From positions 1-64,000 of the forward strand of contig NZ_FOIB01000009.1 in NCBI RefSeq assembly GCF_900111765.1: a stretch of DNA of 64,000 nucleotides. Direction: 5' to 3'. Below are positions 37,334 to 45,518 of this stretch, one piece after another (position 1 is the stretch's first letter; each line of letters begins with the position of its first letter). The position numbers and the translations under genes are program-made. Below the pieces are notes generated by a model. That model was not told the origin of the DNA. It made no database searches and worked only from the letters and a program-made list of their open reading frames with translations. The DNA comes from Myxococcus fulvus (GTDB lineage: Bacteria > Myxococcota > Myxococcia > Myxococcales > Myxococcaceae).

Positions 37334-37975
37334 ATGGACGTGAGCACCCCATCGGAAGAGGCGGCGCAGGCGGGCTCGGAGCCCGGCAGGGTGGTGGATC
37401 CGCTCACGCAGCTCGCGCGGAGGCTGGCCTCGGCCACCGCCCAGGACAAGACGCGGGGCATGTTCTTCCTGGGCACGCTGGACGTGGTGCGCGCCATCGC
37501 CGGCGAGGCGACGCGGGAGCGCTGCGCGCGGGCCACGAAGGAGACCAGGTTCGTCCCGTTCTTCCTCTACCCCGTCAATGACTTCCTGCGGCTGACGTAC
37601 TGCGCGGCGGGGCTGCTCGCGCCCCGGCTGGGGGGCTTCGACGCGGCGATGATGATGCTGGGCGAGAAGGCCACGAAGGACTTCCTGGAGTCCGCGGTGG
37701 GCCGCACGCTGCTGAGCGTGGCCAATGGCTCACCTCGGAGGCTGGTGGACAACATGCCCTGGGGTTATGCGGCGTCCGTCAGCTACGGCAAGCGGACCGT
37801 GTCGTGGAGCGGCGAGCGCGAGGGCTGTCTGCACGTGAGAGGAGACTTCATGCCGCCGCCGTATCACCACGGGGTGCTGAGGGCGGCGCTCGAGGCCCTC
37901 GGCGCGCGCCAGGTGCGCATCGAGGGCCGCGAGCTGGAGCTGCTCGACTGTGATTACTCGTTGGCCTGGGAGTGA
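37334..37975 (+). CDS. DUF2378 (TIGR02265) family protein, copy 2
   Basis: A 213-residue paralogue of the preceding gene, sharing RGMFFLGTLDVVRAIAGEA, RFVPFFLYPVNDFLRL, LLAPRLGGFDAAMMM and LLDCDYSLAW. It has about 20 extra residues at the N-terminus. I chose the ATG at 37334 (MDVSTPSEE). Its last 22 bp overlap the convergent lipase gene, an unusually tight arrangement. Function unknown. Confidence 0.85.
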   Translation: MDVSTPSEEAAQAGSEPGRVVDPLTQLARRLASATAQDKTRGMFFLGTLDVVRAIAGEATRERCARATKETRFVPFFLYPVNDFLRLTYCAAGLLAPRLGGFDAAMMMLGEKATKDFLESAVGRTLLSVANGSPRRLVDNMPWGYAASVSYGKRTVSWSGEREGCLHVRGDFMPPPYHHGVLRAALEALGARQVRIEGRELELLDCDYSLAWE

Positions 37976-39117
37976 GGCGCCGCGCCCAGGGCGCGCGTCT
38001 CGCTCTTGCTGATGTAGTCGATGAGGCCCGCGTAGAACTCGATTTCGTTGAAGAGGTCCGGACCGAAGCCCACGACGTCCAGGTGGTCCTGGTCCATGAC
38101 GCTGCTGAGCGAGGTCATCTGCGGCTCGCCGGGCAGGTTGACGTTCGAGACGATGCCGACGCTGGTATCCCGGGCGAGGGTGTCCAGACCAAAGGGAGAC
38201 ACCGCGTAGCGCAGGCGATGGCCCATCTGCTGGGAGTTGATGCCCACCACGCCATCGTCGTCACGCTCGACGCTCACGCCGTCACCCTTGCCCGCCGCGC
38301 CGTCGTTGTCACAGTCATTGATGCAATACCCATCCCCGTCGATGTTGACGAGGATCTGGGCGGTCAGGAACGCGGGGCTCAGGTTCACTCCGAACTGCGC
38401 GGTCATCACGGACGCGTAGTGCGCCGCATGACGCGAGTCCATGGGGTTGTTGGTGTTGAAGGCCCTCGCGCCCGTGGTGAGCCCGTCCAGGGGGTCATAA
38501 TCGTTGTAGACGAGCTGCTTGACGGCGGCGATGGGGTCATTGCCCTGCTCGTAGACCACGTCCCCGTAGATGGTCGCGAGGAAGTCGGCCAGCTGCGTGA
38601 CGGTGGGGCCCGTGTCGAGCACGAACTTGGCCACTGGCGAGCCCCGGTGCGGCGAGGAGACGCTCACCATGACGTCCACCACCCGGCGGCTCCTGCGCAG
38701 GTAGAGCACGCGCGCCGCCTTGCGCGCATCCATCCCTCCCTGGGAGTGGCCCACGATGTTGACGTGGAGCGCGCCGGTGGTCGCCATCACGCTCTCGATT
38801 TCATCCGCCAGGACCTCTCCGCGCACCTCCGAGGACTCGAAGGGCGGGACCTGCGCGGCGAAGGCCTTCTGCCCGGGGTCCAGGAAGACATTGCAACCCA
38901 GCTCCAGGAACTCGTCACACGCGTCGCCCACGAAGTTCCCCAGCTCGTCGCCCCAGTAGTCGAACCCCGCCAGGTCGTCGAACCCCCCCAGGCCATGCGC
39001 GAAGACCACGGGATACAGCGTGCGCTGCGCGCGCGGAGCCCACTGGGCCGACGCCGTGTCCGGGCTCGCGATGAACCAGACACAGGCCAACAGGCCCACG
39101 CTTCGGATGACACTCAT
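37954..39117 (-). CDS. Secreted triacylglycerol lipase, family I type, copy 1
   Basis: A 387-residue exported alpha/beta-hydrolase. The signal peptide is SVGLLACVWFIASPDTASA. The oxyanion region is YPVVFAHGLGGFD and the nucleophile is Ser125 in VNIVGHSQGGMDARKAAR. The catalytic acid is likely the Asp of RDDDGVVGINSQQMG and the histidine that of DQDHLDVVGFG, the same layout as Pseudomonas-type family I lipases. An acidic insert (DGDGYCINDCDNDGAAGKGD) could bind calcium. The ATG at 39117 follows AAGGAG. It is the downstream member of a tandem pair. Confidence 0.87.
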   Translation of the reverse strand: MSVIRSVGLLACVWFIASPDTASAQWAPRAQRTLYPVVFAHGLGGFDDLAGFDYWGDELGNFVGDACDEFLELGCNVFLDPGQKAFAAQVPPFESSEVRGEVLADEIESVMATTGALHVNIVGHSQGGMDARKAARVLYLRRSRRVVDVMVSVSSPHRGSPVAKFVLDTGPTVTQLADFLATIYGDVVYEQGNDPIAAVKQLVYNDYDPLDGLTTGARAFNTNNPMDSRHAAHYASVMTAQFGVNLSPAFLTAQILVNIDGDGYCINDCDNDGAAGKGDGVSVERDDDGVVGINSQQMGHRLRYAVSPFGLDTLARDTSVGIVSNVNLPGEPQMTSLSSVMDQDHLDVVGFGPDLFNEIEFYAGLIDYISKSETRALGAAPHSQANE

Positions 39118-39232
39118 GTCTCGACTCCTTGCCCACGCCAGGTGTCGGCGGGTGCCCGCGGAGTTAGTCACGCGGCGCCAGGGCGCGAGTGCCAGTCCAG
39201 CGAAGCATCGTGAAAGCCACACAGCCACCGTG

Positions 39233-39261
39233 CCCCGGAGGCAGTCACCTCGCCTCCGGGG
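39233..39261. repeat. Inverted repeat between the two lipase genes
   Basis: CCCCGGAGGC (39233-39242) pairs perfectly with GCCTCCGGGG (39252-39261), with a 9-nt loop. It lies 29 bp after the stop of copy 2 and could be its terminator. There is no T-run on the minus strand, so this is uncertain. Confidence 0.45.
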
Positions 39262-39299
39262 GCAGATGTGCGTCGAATGAAACAGGCCGGGGCCCGCTG

Positions 39300-40415
39300 T
39301 CACTCGTTCTGGCTGATGTATTGGATGATGGCCGCGTAGAACGAGCGCTCGCTGAAGAGGTCCGGCCCGAAGCCCACGACATCCAGGTGGTCCTGGTCGA
39401 TGACGCTGGACAGCGACGTCATCTGCGCGGGGCCCGGCGCGTTCAGGTCCGTGACGGCGCCGAGGGACGCATCCACGGAGACGGAGCCCAGGCCCAACAG
39501 GGACTCGGTGTAGCGCAGCCGCGGGCCCATCTGCTGCGAGTTGATGCCCACCACGCCGTCATCATCACGCTCGTCGCGAATGCCGTCGCCCTGCCCCGCG
39601 GCGCCGTCATTGTCGCAGTCATCCACGCAGTACCCATCCCCGTCGATGTCATAGACGGTCTTCTGGACGAGCAGGAAGACGGGGCTGACGTCCAACCCCG
39701 CCTGCGCGGTCATCAACGACGCGTAGTGGGACGCGTAGCGTGGGTCGATGGGGTGGTTCTGGTTGAACGCCTTCGCGCCGGTGATGACCCCGTCATCGGC
39801 GTCGTAGTCGTCGTAGACGAGCTGCTTGAGGGCCGCGAAGCCGTCATTGCCCGCTTCGTAGATGATGTTCCCGTAGACCGTCGCCAGGAGGTTGGCCAGC
39901 TCCGTCACGGTGGGGTTCAGGTCCAACACGAACTTGGCCACGGGCGAGCCCCGGTGCGGCGAGGAGACGCTCACCAGGACATCCACCACGGGCCGTCCCC
40001 GCCGCTCGGCGAGCACTCGCGCCGCCTTGCGCGCGTCGATTCCGCCCTGCGAGTGACCGATGAGGTTCACCCGCGCGGCGCCCGTGGTCGCCAGGACGCC
40101 CTCGATGTCGGACGCCAGGTCCAGCCCCCGGACATCCGAGTTGTGGAAGGCCAGGACCTGCGCGGCGAACGCCTTCTGTCCAGGATTCAGGAAGGGATTG
40201 CAGGTCAGCTCCAGCAACTCGTCACAGGCATCTCCCACGAAGCTGCCCAGCTCGTCCCCGAAGTAGTCGAGCACCAGCAGCTTGTCGAACCCGGCCAGGC
40301 CGTGCGCGAAGACCACCGGATGTTGCGTGCGCTGCGCGCGCTGGGCCCACGCCGCCTGCGGCCCCGCGATGAACCAGACACAGGCCAGCAGGCCCACGCT
40401 TCGAATGACACTCAT
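39300..40415 (-). CDS. Secreted triacylglycerol lipase, family I type, copy 2
   Basis: A 371-residue paralogue of the downstream gene, highly similar throughout: signal peptide SVGLLACVWFIAGPQAAWA, HPVVFAHGLAGFD, VNLIGHSQGGIDARKAARVL, DDDGVVGINSQQMG and DQDHLDVVGFG. The acidic insert is conserved (DGDGYCVDDCDNDGAAGQGD). The first 11 residues of the two precursors are identical. It was probably made by tandem duplication. No lipase-specific foldase (Lif) gene is seen in the window, although family I.1/I.2 lipases usually need one. Confidence 0.87.
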   Translation of the reverse strand: MSVIRSVGLLACVWFIAGPQAAWAQRAQRTQHPVVFAHGLAGFDKLLVLDYFGDELGSFVGDACDELLELTCNPFLNPGQKAFAAQVLAFHNSDVRGLDLASDIEGVLATTGAARVNLIGHSQGGIDARKAARVLAERRGRPVVDVLVSVSSPHRGSPVAKFVLDLNPTVTELANLLATVYGNIIYEAGNDGFAALKQLVYDDYDADDGVITGAKAFNQNHPIDPRYASHYASLMTAQAGLDVSPVFLLVQKTVYDIDGDGYCVDDCDNDGAAGQGDGIRDERDDDGVVGINSQQMGPRLRYTESLLGLGSVSVDASLGAVTDLNAPGPAQMTSLSSVIDQDHLDVVGFGPDLFSERSFYAAIIQYISQNE

Positions 40416-40731
40416 GTCGCGACTCCATGCCCGCGTCGCTCGCCGGGCGCAACGCCATGCGGGCATCCCCCTTTCCCGCACGGCTCGTGTCCGGCCCGGT
40501 GGAACCAGGCAGGAACCCGCCGACGGTCAAGGTGCGACGCGAGACGACGGGCCCCAGGCGGCCCGGGCGGAGGACTCGCCGGTGAGCGTCTGTCTTTCTT
40601 ACGAAGGAACCACCGACGGCGCGGACCCGGGCGAAAGCAACGTCCTGAAACACACACACCCGACATGACGCATCACGGAGGCGTTCACTCCGTGAGTCTG
40701 TCAATGGGAGGAAAGGACAACCACCGACGTT
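40416..40731. other. 316-bp intergenic region between a lipase and folD
   Basis: No gene is supported. It holds a hairpin, TCACGGAG (40673-40680) with CTCCGTGA (40688-40695), located beyond the folD stop, which may end the folD transcript. The promoter of lipase copy 2 should lie in the left part of this gap but no clear boxes were found. Confidence 0.4.
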
Positions 40732-41595
40732 TCAAGCCGAGGACGGGCCCAGGCCACGCACCGCGGCCTCGAGCGTGTTCCGGATGAGCATGGCGATGGT
40801 CATGGGCCCCACGCCGCCGGGCACGGGGGTGATGAACGACGCGCGCTCGGCGGCGGCCTGGAACTCCACGTCCCCCACCAGCTTGCCGTCCTCCTCCTTG
40901 CGGTTCATCCCCACGTCGATGACGACGGCGCCGGGCTTGATCCACGCGCCCTTCACCAGCTCCCGCACGCCCGCGGCCACCACGAGGATGTCCGCGCGGG
41001 ACACCTCGGAAGGCAAATCACTCTTGCTGTGGCACAGGGTGACGGTGGCGTTGCGCTGCAGGAGCATCAGCGCCATGGGCTTGCCGACGATGTTGCTGCG
41101 CCCCACCACCACCGCGCGCTTGCCGGCGGGCTCGCAGCCGATCTCCTCCAACAGGCGCATCACCCCCAGCGGCGTGCACGCGCGCGTCGCCGGGCGGCCC
41201 AGCACCAGGTTGCCCGCGTTGAGGGGATGGAAGCCGTCCACGTCCTTCTCCGGCCGCACCGCGGAGATGATGACGTCCGGGTCGATGTGCCGGGGCAGGG
41301 GCAGTTGCACCAGGACGCCGTGCACGGCGGGGTCCTCGTTGAGGCGGCGCACCAGCGCGAGCAGCTCGTCCTGGGAGACGGTGGAGTCGCGGTGGTGCTC
41401 CCAGGAGAGGAAGCCCACCTCCTCGGCCGCCTTCTTCTTGCCGGAGACGTACGTCTTGGACGCGGGGTCCTCCCCTACCCGTACCACCGCGAGCCCGGGG
41501 ACGAGGCCCTTCTCCGCCCTGAGGCGGTCCACCTCCGCCTTCACCTCCGCCCGGACGCGCGCCGCCACTGCCTTGCCATCGATCAACTGGGCCAT
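40732..41595 (-). CDS. folD: Bifunctional methylene-THF dehydrogenase / methenyl-THF cyclohydrolase
   Basis: A 287-residue enzyme interconverting 5,10-methylene-THF and 10-formyl-THF with NADP. Signature segments are VGEDPASKTYVSGKKKAAEEVG (catalytic Lys and Tyr), GVLVQLPLPRHID, PEKDVDGFHPLNAGNL, VVVGRSNIVGKPMALML and FITPVPGGVGPMTIAML. The ATG at 41595 is chosen; the frame is open about 100 codons farther but without family resemblance. It is divergent from the DjlA-like gene with 55 bp between them. Confidence 0.97.
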   Translation of the reverse strand: MAQLIDGKAVAARVRAEVKAEVDRLRAEKGLVPGLAVVRVGEDPASKTYVSGKKKAAEEVGFLSWEHHRDSTVSQDELLALVRRLNEDPAVHGVLVQLPLPRHIDPDVIISAVRPEKDVDGFHPLNAGNLVLGRPATRACTPLGVMRLLEEIGCEPAGKRAVVVGRSNIVGKPMALMLLQRNATVTLCHSKSDLPSEVSRADILVVAAGVRELVKGAWIKPGAVVIDVGMNRKEEDGKLVGDVEFQAAAERASFITPVPGGVGPMTIAMLIRNTLEAAVRGLGPSSA

Positions 41596-41650
41596 AGGTC
41601 GCCCCACTCTATGAGAGACTCCCCCGCGAGCAGGGAGGTAAACGGCGGCC

Positions 41651-42472
41651 ATGGGCTCAGGAAAAGTGCTGGGGGCGATGATAGGTCTCATGGTCGGGCT
41701 GCTCATCGGCAGTCCCTGGGCCATCATCCTGCTCGGAGTCGTCGGCGGCATCGTCGGCCACCGCTTCGACGAGATGAACGCCCTGCCCGCCGAGTCCCCC
41801 GACGCGCTCGCGGACTTCCCGCCCCTGGCCCACCCGGGCTTCAGCGCCCCCCACGCGCCGCGCGACGCGCGCTCCGTGCAGGAGGAGGCCGACGCCCACC
41901 TCACCCGCAGCCTGTGCGCGCTCTTCGTCGAGGTGGCCCGCGCCGACGGCGAGGTGCGCCGCGAGGAGGTGAAGGAGATCCGCCGCTACTTCGAGGAGGT
42001 CCTCAAGTACGGCCCGGACTCGCTCGACTTCGTGCGCGGCCGCCTCAAGGACTTCATCGCCGTGCCGCCCGACCTGGACGACGCCGCGGCCGCCTGCCAG
42101 GAGGCCATGCCGTCACTCGAGCGGCGGCGCCTGCTGGACGCGCTGTACGAGCTGTCGCTGGTGGACGGGGCGCTGCAGCGCTCCGAGCGCGAGGTGCTCA
42201 GCCGCGTGGGCGACGCGCTGGCCCTGTCCGCCGACGAGCAGCGCGCCATCGCCGCGCTGCACCTGGGCGACGCCTCGGCCCACTACGAGGCGCTCGGGCT
42301 GTCCTCCGACGCCACGGACTCCGAGGTGAAGAGCGCCTTCCGCCGGCTCGCGGCCGAGCTGCACCCGGACAAGCATGCGCACCTGAAGGGCGAGGACGCC
42401 GACGAGGTGGCCCGCCGCTTCCAGGAGGTCCGCGACGCCTACGAGGAAATCCGACGCCTGCGCGGCCTGTAG
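41651..42472 (+). CDS. DjlA-like protein: TerB domain plus C-terminal J domain
   Basis: A 273-residue co-chaperone-like protein. One or two N-terminal hydrophobic segments (VLGAMIGLMVGLLIG, AIILLGVVGGIVG) anchor it in the inner membrane. The TerB-like helical domain spans about residues 80-195 (LFVEVARADGEVRREEVKEI, LYELSLVDGALQRSERE). The C-terminal J domain has HYEALGLSSDATDSEVKSAFR and the HPD motif in AAELHPDKHAHL, so it should stimulate a DnaK. DjlA of E. coli has the same order. It heads a likely operon with the Smr, deaminase-like and pyrD genes. Confidence 0.88.
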   Translation: MGSGKVLGAMIGLMVGLLIGSPWAIILLGVVGGIVGHRFDEMNALPAESPDALADFPPLAHPGFSAPHAPRDARSVQEEADAHLTRSLCALFVEVARADGEVRREEVKEIRRYFEEVLKYGPDSLDFVRGRLKDFIAVPPDLDDAAAACQEAMPSLERRRLLDALYELSLVDGALQRSEREVLSRVGDALALSADEQRAIAALHLGDASAHYEALGLSSDATDSEVKSAFRRLAAELHPDKHAHLKGEDADEVARRFQEVRDAYEEIRRLRGL

Positions 42473-42516
42473 CCCTGGGTTACAACCCGCGCCAGCGACT
42501 CGAAGAGAAAGCCCCC

Positions 42517-43251
42517 ATGAGCCAGCACCGCAAGCCGCCCCCGCCCAAGAAGAAGGAAGAGGCCTTCCACAACAACCCCTTCAAGAGCGCCATCAAGGGC
42601 ATCCAGGAGCAGGAGAAGAAGGAGAAGGAGGCCCAGGCCCGCGCGGCGGAGGAGGCTCGCAAGCAGAAGGCGCCCCCGCCCGCCGCCCCCGCGCGCAAGA
42701 GCAAGGCCGCCCACGAGAGCCCCGAGGACGAGGCGTCCCTCTTCTTCTCCGCCATGGACGGCGTGGCGCAGATCACCCACCGCGGCGAGCCCCCCAAGTC
42801 CAACCCCCGCCTGCCGGAGCTGGTGGACGAGAACGCGGAGGCGCTCGCGGAGCTGAGCGAGCTGGTCGCTGGCGGTCCGGGTGAGTTCGACATCGCCGAG
42901 GTGGGCGAGCACATCGAGGGCCTGGGGCCCGGCGTCGACCGCAACCTGCTGCGCTCGCTGCGGCGCGGGGACTTCTCCATCCAGGGGCAGCTGGACCTGC
43001 ACGGCATGACGCAGCTGGAGGCCCGCGCCGCGCTGGAGCGTTTCCTGTCCGACAGCCGCCGCGCCCGCCGCCGCTGCGTGCTCGTGGTCCACGGCCGCGG
43101 TTTGCACTCCAAGCAACAGCTGCCCGTGTTGAAGGAGCTGCTCAAGGCGTGGCTGTCGCAGAAGCGCATCAACGCGGCGGTGCTGGCGTTCTGCACCGCA
43201 CGTCCGCAGGACGGTGGGACGGGGGCGCTGTACCTGCTGCTGCGCAGGTGA
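42517..43251 (+). CDS. Smr-domain (MutS2-like) protein
   Basis: A 244-residue protein. The first 75 residues are charged and low-complexity (Lys/Glu/Ala/Pro). The C-terminal Smr domain (about 155-240) has LDLHGMTQLEARAALERFL, VLVVHGRGLHSK and the final TGALYLLLRR. The LDLHG and HGRG motifs are those of the small MutS-related nuclease domain found at the end of MutS2 and in YdaL/SmrB proteins, which cleave DNA or mRNA on collided ribosomes. The proline-rich N-terminus is unusual. It sits between the DjlA-like and deaminase-like genes. Confidence 0.85.
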   Translation: MSQHRKPPPPKKKEEAFHNNPFKSAIKGIQEQEKKEKEAQARAAEEARKQKAPPPAAPARKSKAAHESPEDEASLFFSAMDGVAQITHRGEPPKSNPRLPELVDENAEALAELSELVAGGPGEFDIAEVGEHIEGLGPGVDRNLLRSLRRGDFSIQGQLDLHGMTQLEARAALERFLSDSRRARRRCVLVVHGRGLHSKQQLPVLKELLKAWLSQKRINAAVLAFCTARPQDGGTGALYLLLRR

Positions 43252-43297
43252 CGGCCGTATCCTTTACGCGCGCCCGGCACTGTGCATACATGCCGCC

Positions 43298-44293
43298 ATG
43301 GCACGCGAACTGATCGACCTGCACATCCACGTGGGCGGCTCGGTGGCCCCCCACATCCTCTGGTCCATCGCCCATCAGCAAGGCTTCAAGCTCCCCGTCA
43401 AGACGTACTTCGACTTCGTGGAGCTCATCACCTCCCGTCCGGGCAAGGTGGGGAGCCTGGATGACTACCTCAAGATCCTCCACACCTGGACGGAGAAGAT
43501 CCAATCGTCGCCGAGCGCGATCGAGCGCTCCGTCTACGAGATCATCGGCAAGGAGTACCGCGGCAGCCGGGTGACGCAAATCGAGCTGCGCTTCAACCCG
43601 ATGAAGCGCAACCTGCACTCGGAGCTGGACCTGGACCACATCATCCACGCCGCGCTGCGCGGCATGGACCGGGCGGTGCTCGAGTACGGCGTGAAGGTGG
43701 GCTTCATCTTCTGCCTGGCGCGCGAGTTCGACCACCGGCTCAACAGCATCCTCGTGGACAAGGCCATCAAGTACCGCACGCGCGGCGTGTACGGCATCGA
43801 CCTGGCCGGCACGGAGACGAACGCGATGGAGCTCAAGCCGGAGGTGGTGGCCCAGTACGAAGACCTCTTCGGCCGGGCGCGCAAGGCGGGCCTGAAGTGC
43901 ACGGTGCACACCGGTGAGACGAAGGGCACGGGCGCCGAGGGCGTCATGTCCGTGGTGGACAAGCTCAAGCCGCACCGCATCGGCCACGGCATCCGCGCGG
44001 CCTATGACGAGAACGCGATGAAGGTGCTGCGCGAGCAGGACATCGTCCTGGAGCTGTGCCCCACCTCCAACCTGCACACCAAGGCGGTGGAGGGCATCGA
44101 GGAGCTGCGCCACATCGTCCGGACGTTCTGGGACCGCAAGGTGAAGTTCACCATCAACACGGACGGCCCCTACCTGCTCGAGACGGACATGCGCCGGGAG
44201 ATCGAGCTCATCGAGAGCCACGGCATCCTCACGCCGGAGCAGGTGGACCAGACGCTGGCGTGGGCGCGCCAGGCGTCGTTCATCCCGGGCTGA
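43298..44293 (+). CDS. Adenosine-deaminase-family protein with altered substrate residues
   Basis: A 331-residue amidohydrolase. The zinc ligands and catalytic residues of adenosine deaminase are recognisable: HIHVGG (residues 9-14), CTVHTGETKGTGAEG, RIGHGIRAAYD, ELCPTSNLHT and KFTINTDGPYLLE. Two aspartates that contact adenosine are missing. HxHLDG has become HIHVGG, and NTDDP has become NTDGP. The zinc aspartate itself is kept. I therefore call the family with confidence but not the substrate; another purine nucleoside is likely. It is the third gene of the operon, 9 bp before pyrD. Confidence 0.75.
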   Translation: MARELIDLHIHVGGSVAPHILWSIAHQQGFKLPVKTYFDFVELITSRPGKVGSLDDYLKILHTWTEKIQSSPSAIERSVYEIIGKEYRGSRVTQIELRFNPMKRNLHSELDLDHIIHAALRGMDRAVLEYGVKVGFIFCLAREFDHRLNSILVDKAIKYRTRGVYGIDLAGTETNAMELKPEVVAQYEDLFGRARKAGLKCTVHTGETKGTGAEGVMSVVDKLKPHRIGHGIRAAYDENAMKVLREQDIVLELCPTSNLHTKAVEGIEELRHIVRTFWDRKVKFTINTDGPYLLETDMRREIELIESHGILTPEQVDQTLAWARQASFIPG

Positions 44294-44302
44294 GCCGCGA
44301 GC

Positions 44303-45388
44303 ATGTACGGACTGACTCGCTCGCTGCTCTTCAAGCTGGACGCCGAACGCGCGCACCGGCTGGGACTCTGGGGTCTGCGCCAGCTGGGGCACTCGCGTGA
44401 CTTGTGCGAGTCCATGCGGGAGCGGGCGCTGGAGGGCGTGCCGGCCTCGCTCGCGGTGGAGGTCGCCGGGCTGCGCTTCGCCCACCCGGTGGCCCTGGCC
44501 GCGGGCCTGGACAAGGACGCGGAGGCGGTGGACGGCCTGTTCGCCTGCGGCTTCTCCGCCGTGGAGGTGGGCACCGTCACGCCCCGCCCCCAGCCCGGCA
44601 ACCCGACGCCGCGCCTGTTCCGCCTGCCGGAGCACCAGGCCGTCATCAACCGCATGGGCTTCAACAACCACGGCGCCGCCGTGGCCGCGGAGCACCTGCG
44701 GCAGCGCACCTGGCACCCCGGCCCCGTGGGGGTGAACCTGGGCAAGAACAAGGACACGCCGCTGGAGCGCGCGGTGGAGGACTACGTCGCGTGCGTGGAC
44801 GCCCTGGCGCCCCTGGGTGACTACGTGGTGGTCAACGCGTCGTCCCCCAACACCCCGGGCCTGCGCAAGCTGCAGGAGCCGGAGGTGCTCTCGGCGCTCC
44901 TGGACACGGTGCGGGCGAGGCTGGACACCGTGGCGCCGGGAAAGCCGCTGTTCCTGAAGATCGCCCCGGACCTGACGCCCGAGGCGGTGGACGAGGTGGT
45001 GGACGTGGCGCTGGCCCAGAAGCTCGCCGGTCTCATCGCCACCAACACCACGGTCGCCCGGCCCTTCGAGCACCCGCTCGCGAAGGAGGCCGGCGGCCTG
45101 TCCGGCGCGCCCGTGCGGGAGGCCTCCAACGCCGTCATCGCGCGCGCGTACCAGCGCTCGGGCGGGAAGCTGCCCATCATCGGCGTGGGCGGCGTCTTCA
45201 CCGCGGCGGACGTGGTCCAGAAGCTGCGCGCGGGCGCGTCCGTGGTGCAGGTCTACACGGGCTTCATCTACGAGGGCCCGGGCATGGTGCGGGGACTGCT
45301 GCCCACGCTGGCCCAGCTGCTCGAGCGCGAGGGGTACACGAGCGTCGCCCAGCTGGTGGGCGCGGATCACCGCGCACCCGTCTCCTGA
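44303..45388 (+). CDS. pyrD: Dihydroorotate dehydrogenase (quinone), class 2
   Basis: A 361-residue FMN enzyme of pyrimidine synthesis, oxidising dihydroorotate to orotate with a quinone. Class 2 features are the N-terminal amphipathic membrane-binding helices (MYGLTRSLLFKLDAERAHRL) and a catalytic serine in VVVNASSPNTPGLRKLQ. Other motifs are VGTVTPRPQPGNPTPRLFRL, GFNNHG, VGVNLGKNKDTP, KIAPDL and GVGGVFTAADVVQKLRAGAS. Length and all motifs are normal. It ends the operon and is followed by terminator hairpins. Confidence 0.97.
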   Translation: MYGLTRSLLFKLDAERAHRLGLWGLRQLGHSRDLCESMRERALEGVPASLAVEVAGLRFAHPVALAAGLDKDAEAVDGLFACGFSAVEVGTVTPRPQPGNPTPRLFRLPEHQAVINRMGFNNHGAAVAAEHLRQRTWHPGPVGVNLGKNKDTPLERAVEDYVACVDALAPLGDYVVVNASSPNTPGLRKLQEPEVLSALLDTVRARLDTVAPGKPLFLKIAPDLTPEAVDEVVDVALAQKLAGLIATNTTVARPFEHPLAKEAGGLSGAPVREASNAVIARAYQRSGGKLPIIGVGGVFTAADVVQKLRAGASVVQVYTGFIYEGPGMVRGLLPTLAQLLEREGYTSVAQLVGADHRAPVS

Positions 45389-45396
45389 AACACGAA

Positions 45397-45431
45397 GGGC
45401 CCCTCGCTCCGCATGGGAGGACGAGGGGCCC
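45397..45431 (+). terminator. Hairpin terminator after pyrD
   Basis: GGGCCCCTCG (45397-45406) pairs with CGAGGGGCCC (45422-45431), a 10-bp stem 8 bp after the pyrD stop. It probably ends the DjlA-Smr-deaminase-pyrD transcript. Confidence 0.65.
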
Positions 45432-45436
45432 CGCGC

Positions 45437-45483
45437 AAAAAAGTGAGCGCTCGCCGGCGCCTTGGAGTTTCACCGGCGAGCGC
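45437..45483 (-). terminator. Intrinsic terminator for the DUF4097 gene
   Basis: GCGCTCGCCGG (45447-45457) pairs with CCGGCGAGCGC (45473-45483), an 11-bp perfect stem. Read on the minus strand it is followed by a TTTTTT run (45437-45442). It lies 35 bp after the DUF4097 stop and is a good terminator. Confidence 0.75.
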
Positions 45484-45518
45484 CCCGGGCCGTCTGACTT
45501 GGAGACGGGCCTCGAAAG

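Noticed and set aside
38281..38340. Frameshift or sequencing error in lipase copy 1 around the acidic insert
   Set aside because: The same insert is present in frame in lipase copy 2, so it is a real conserved feature.
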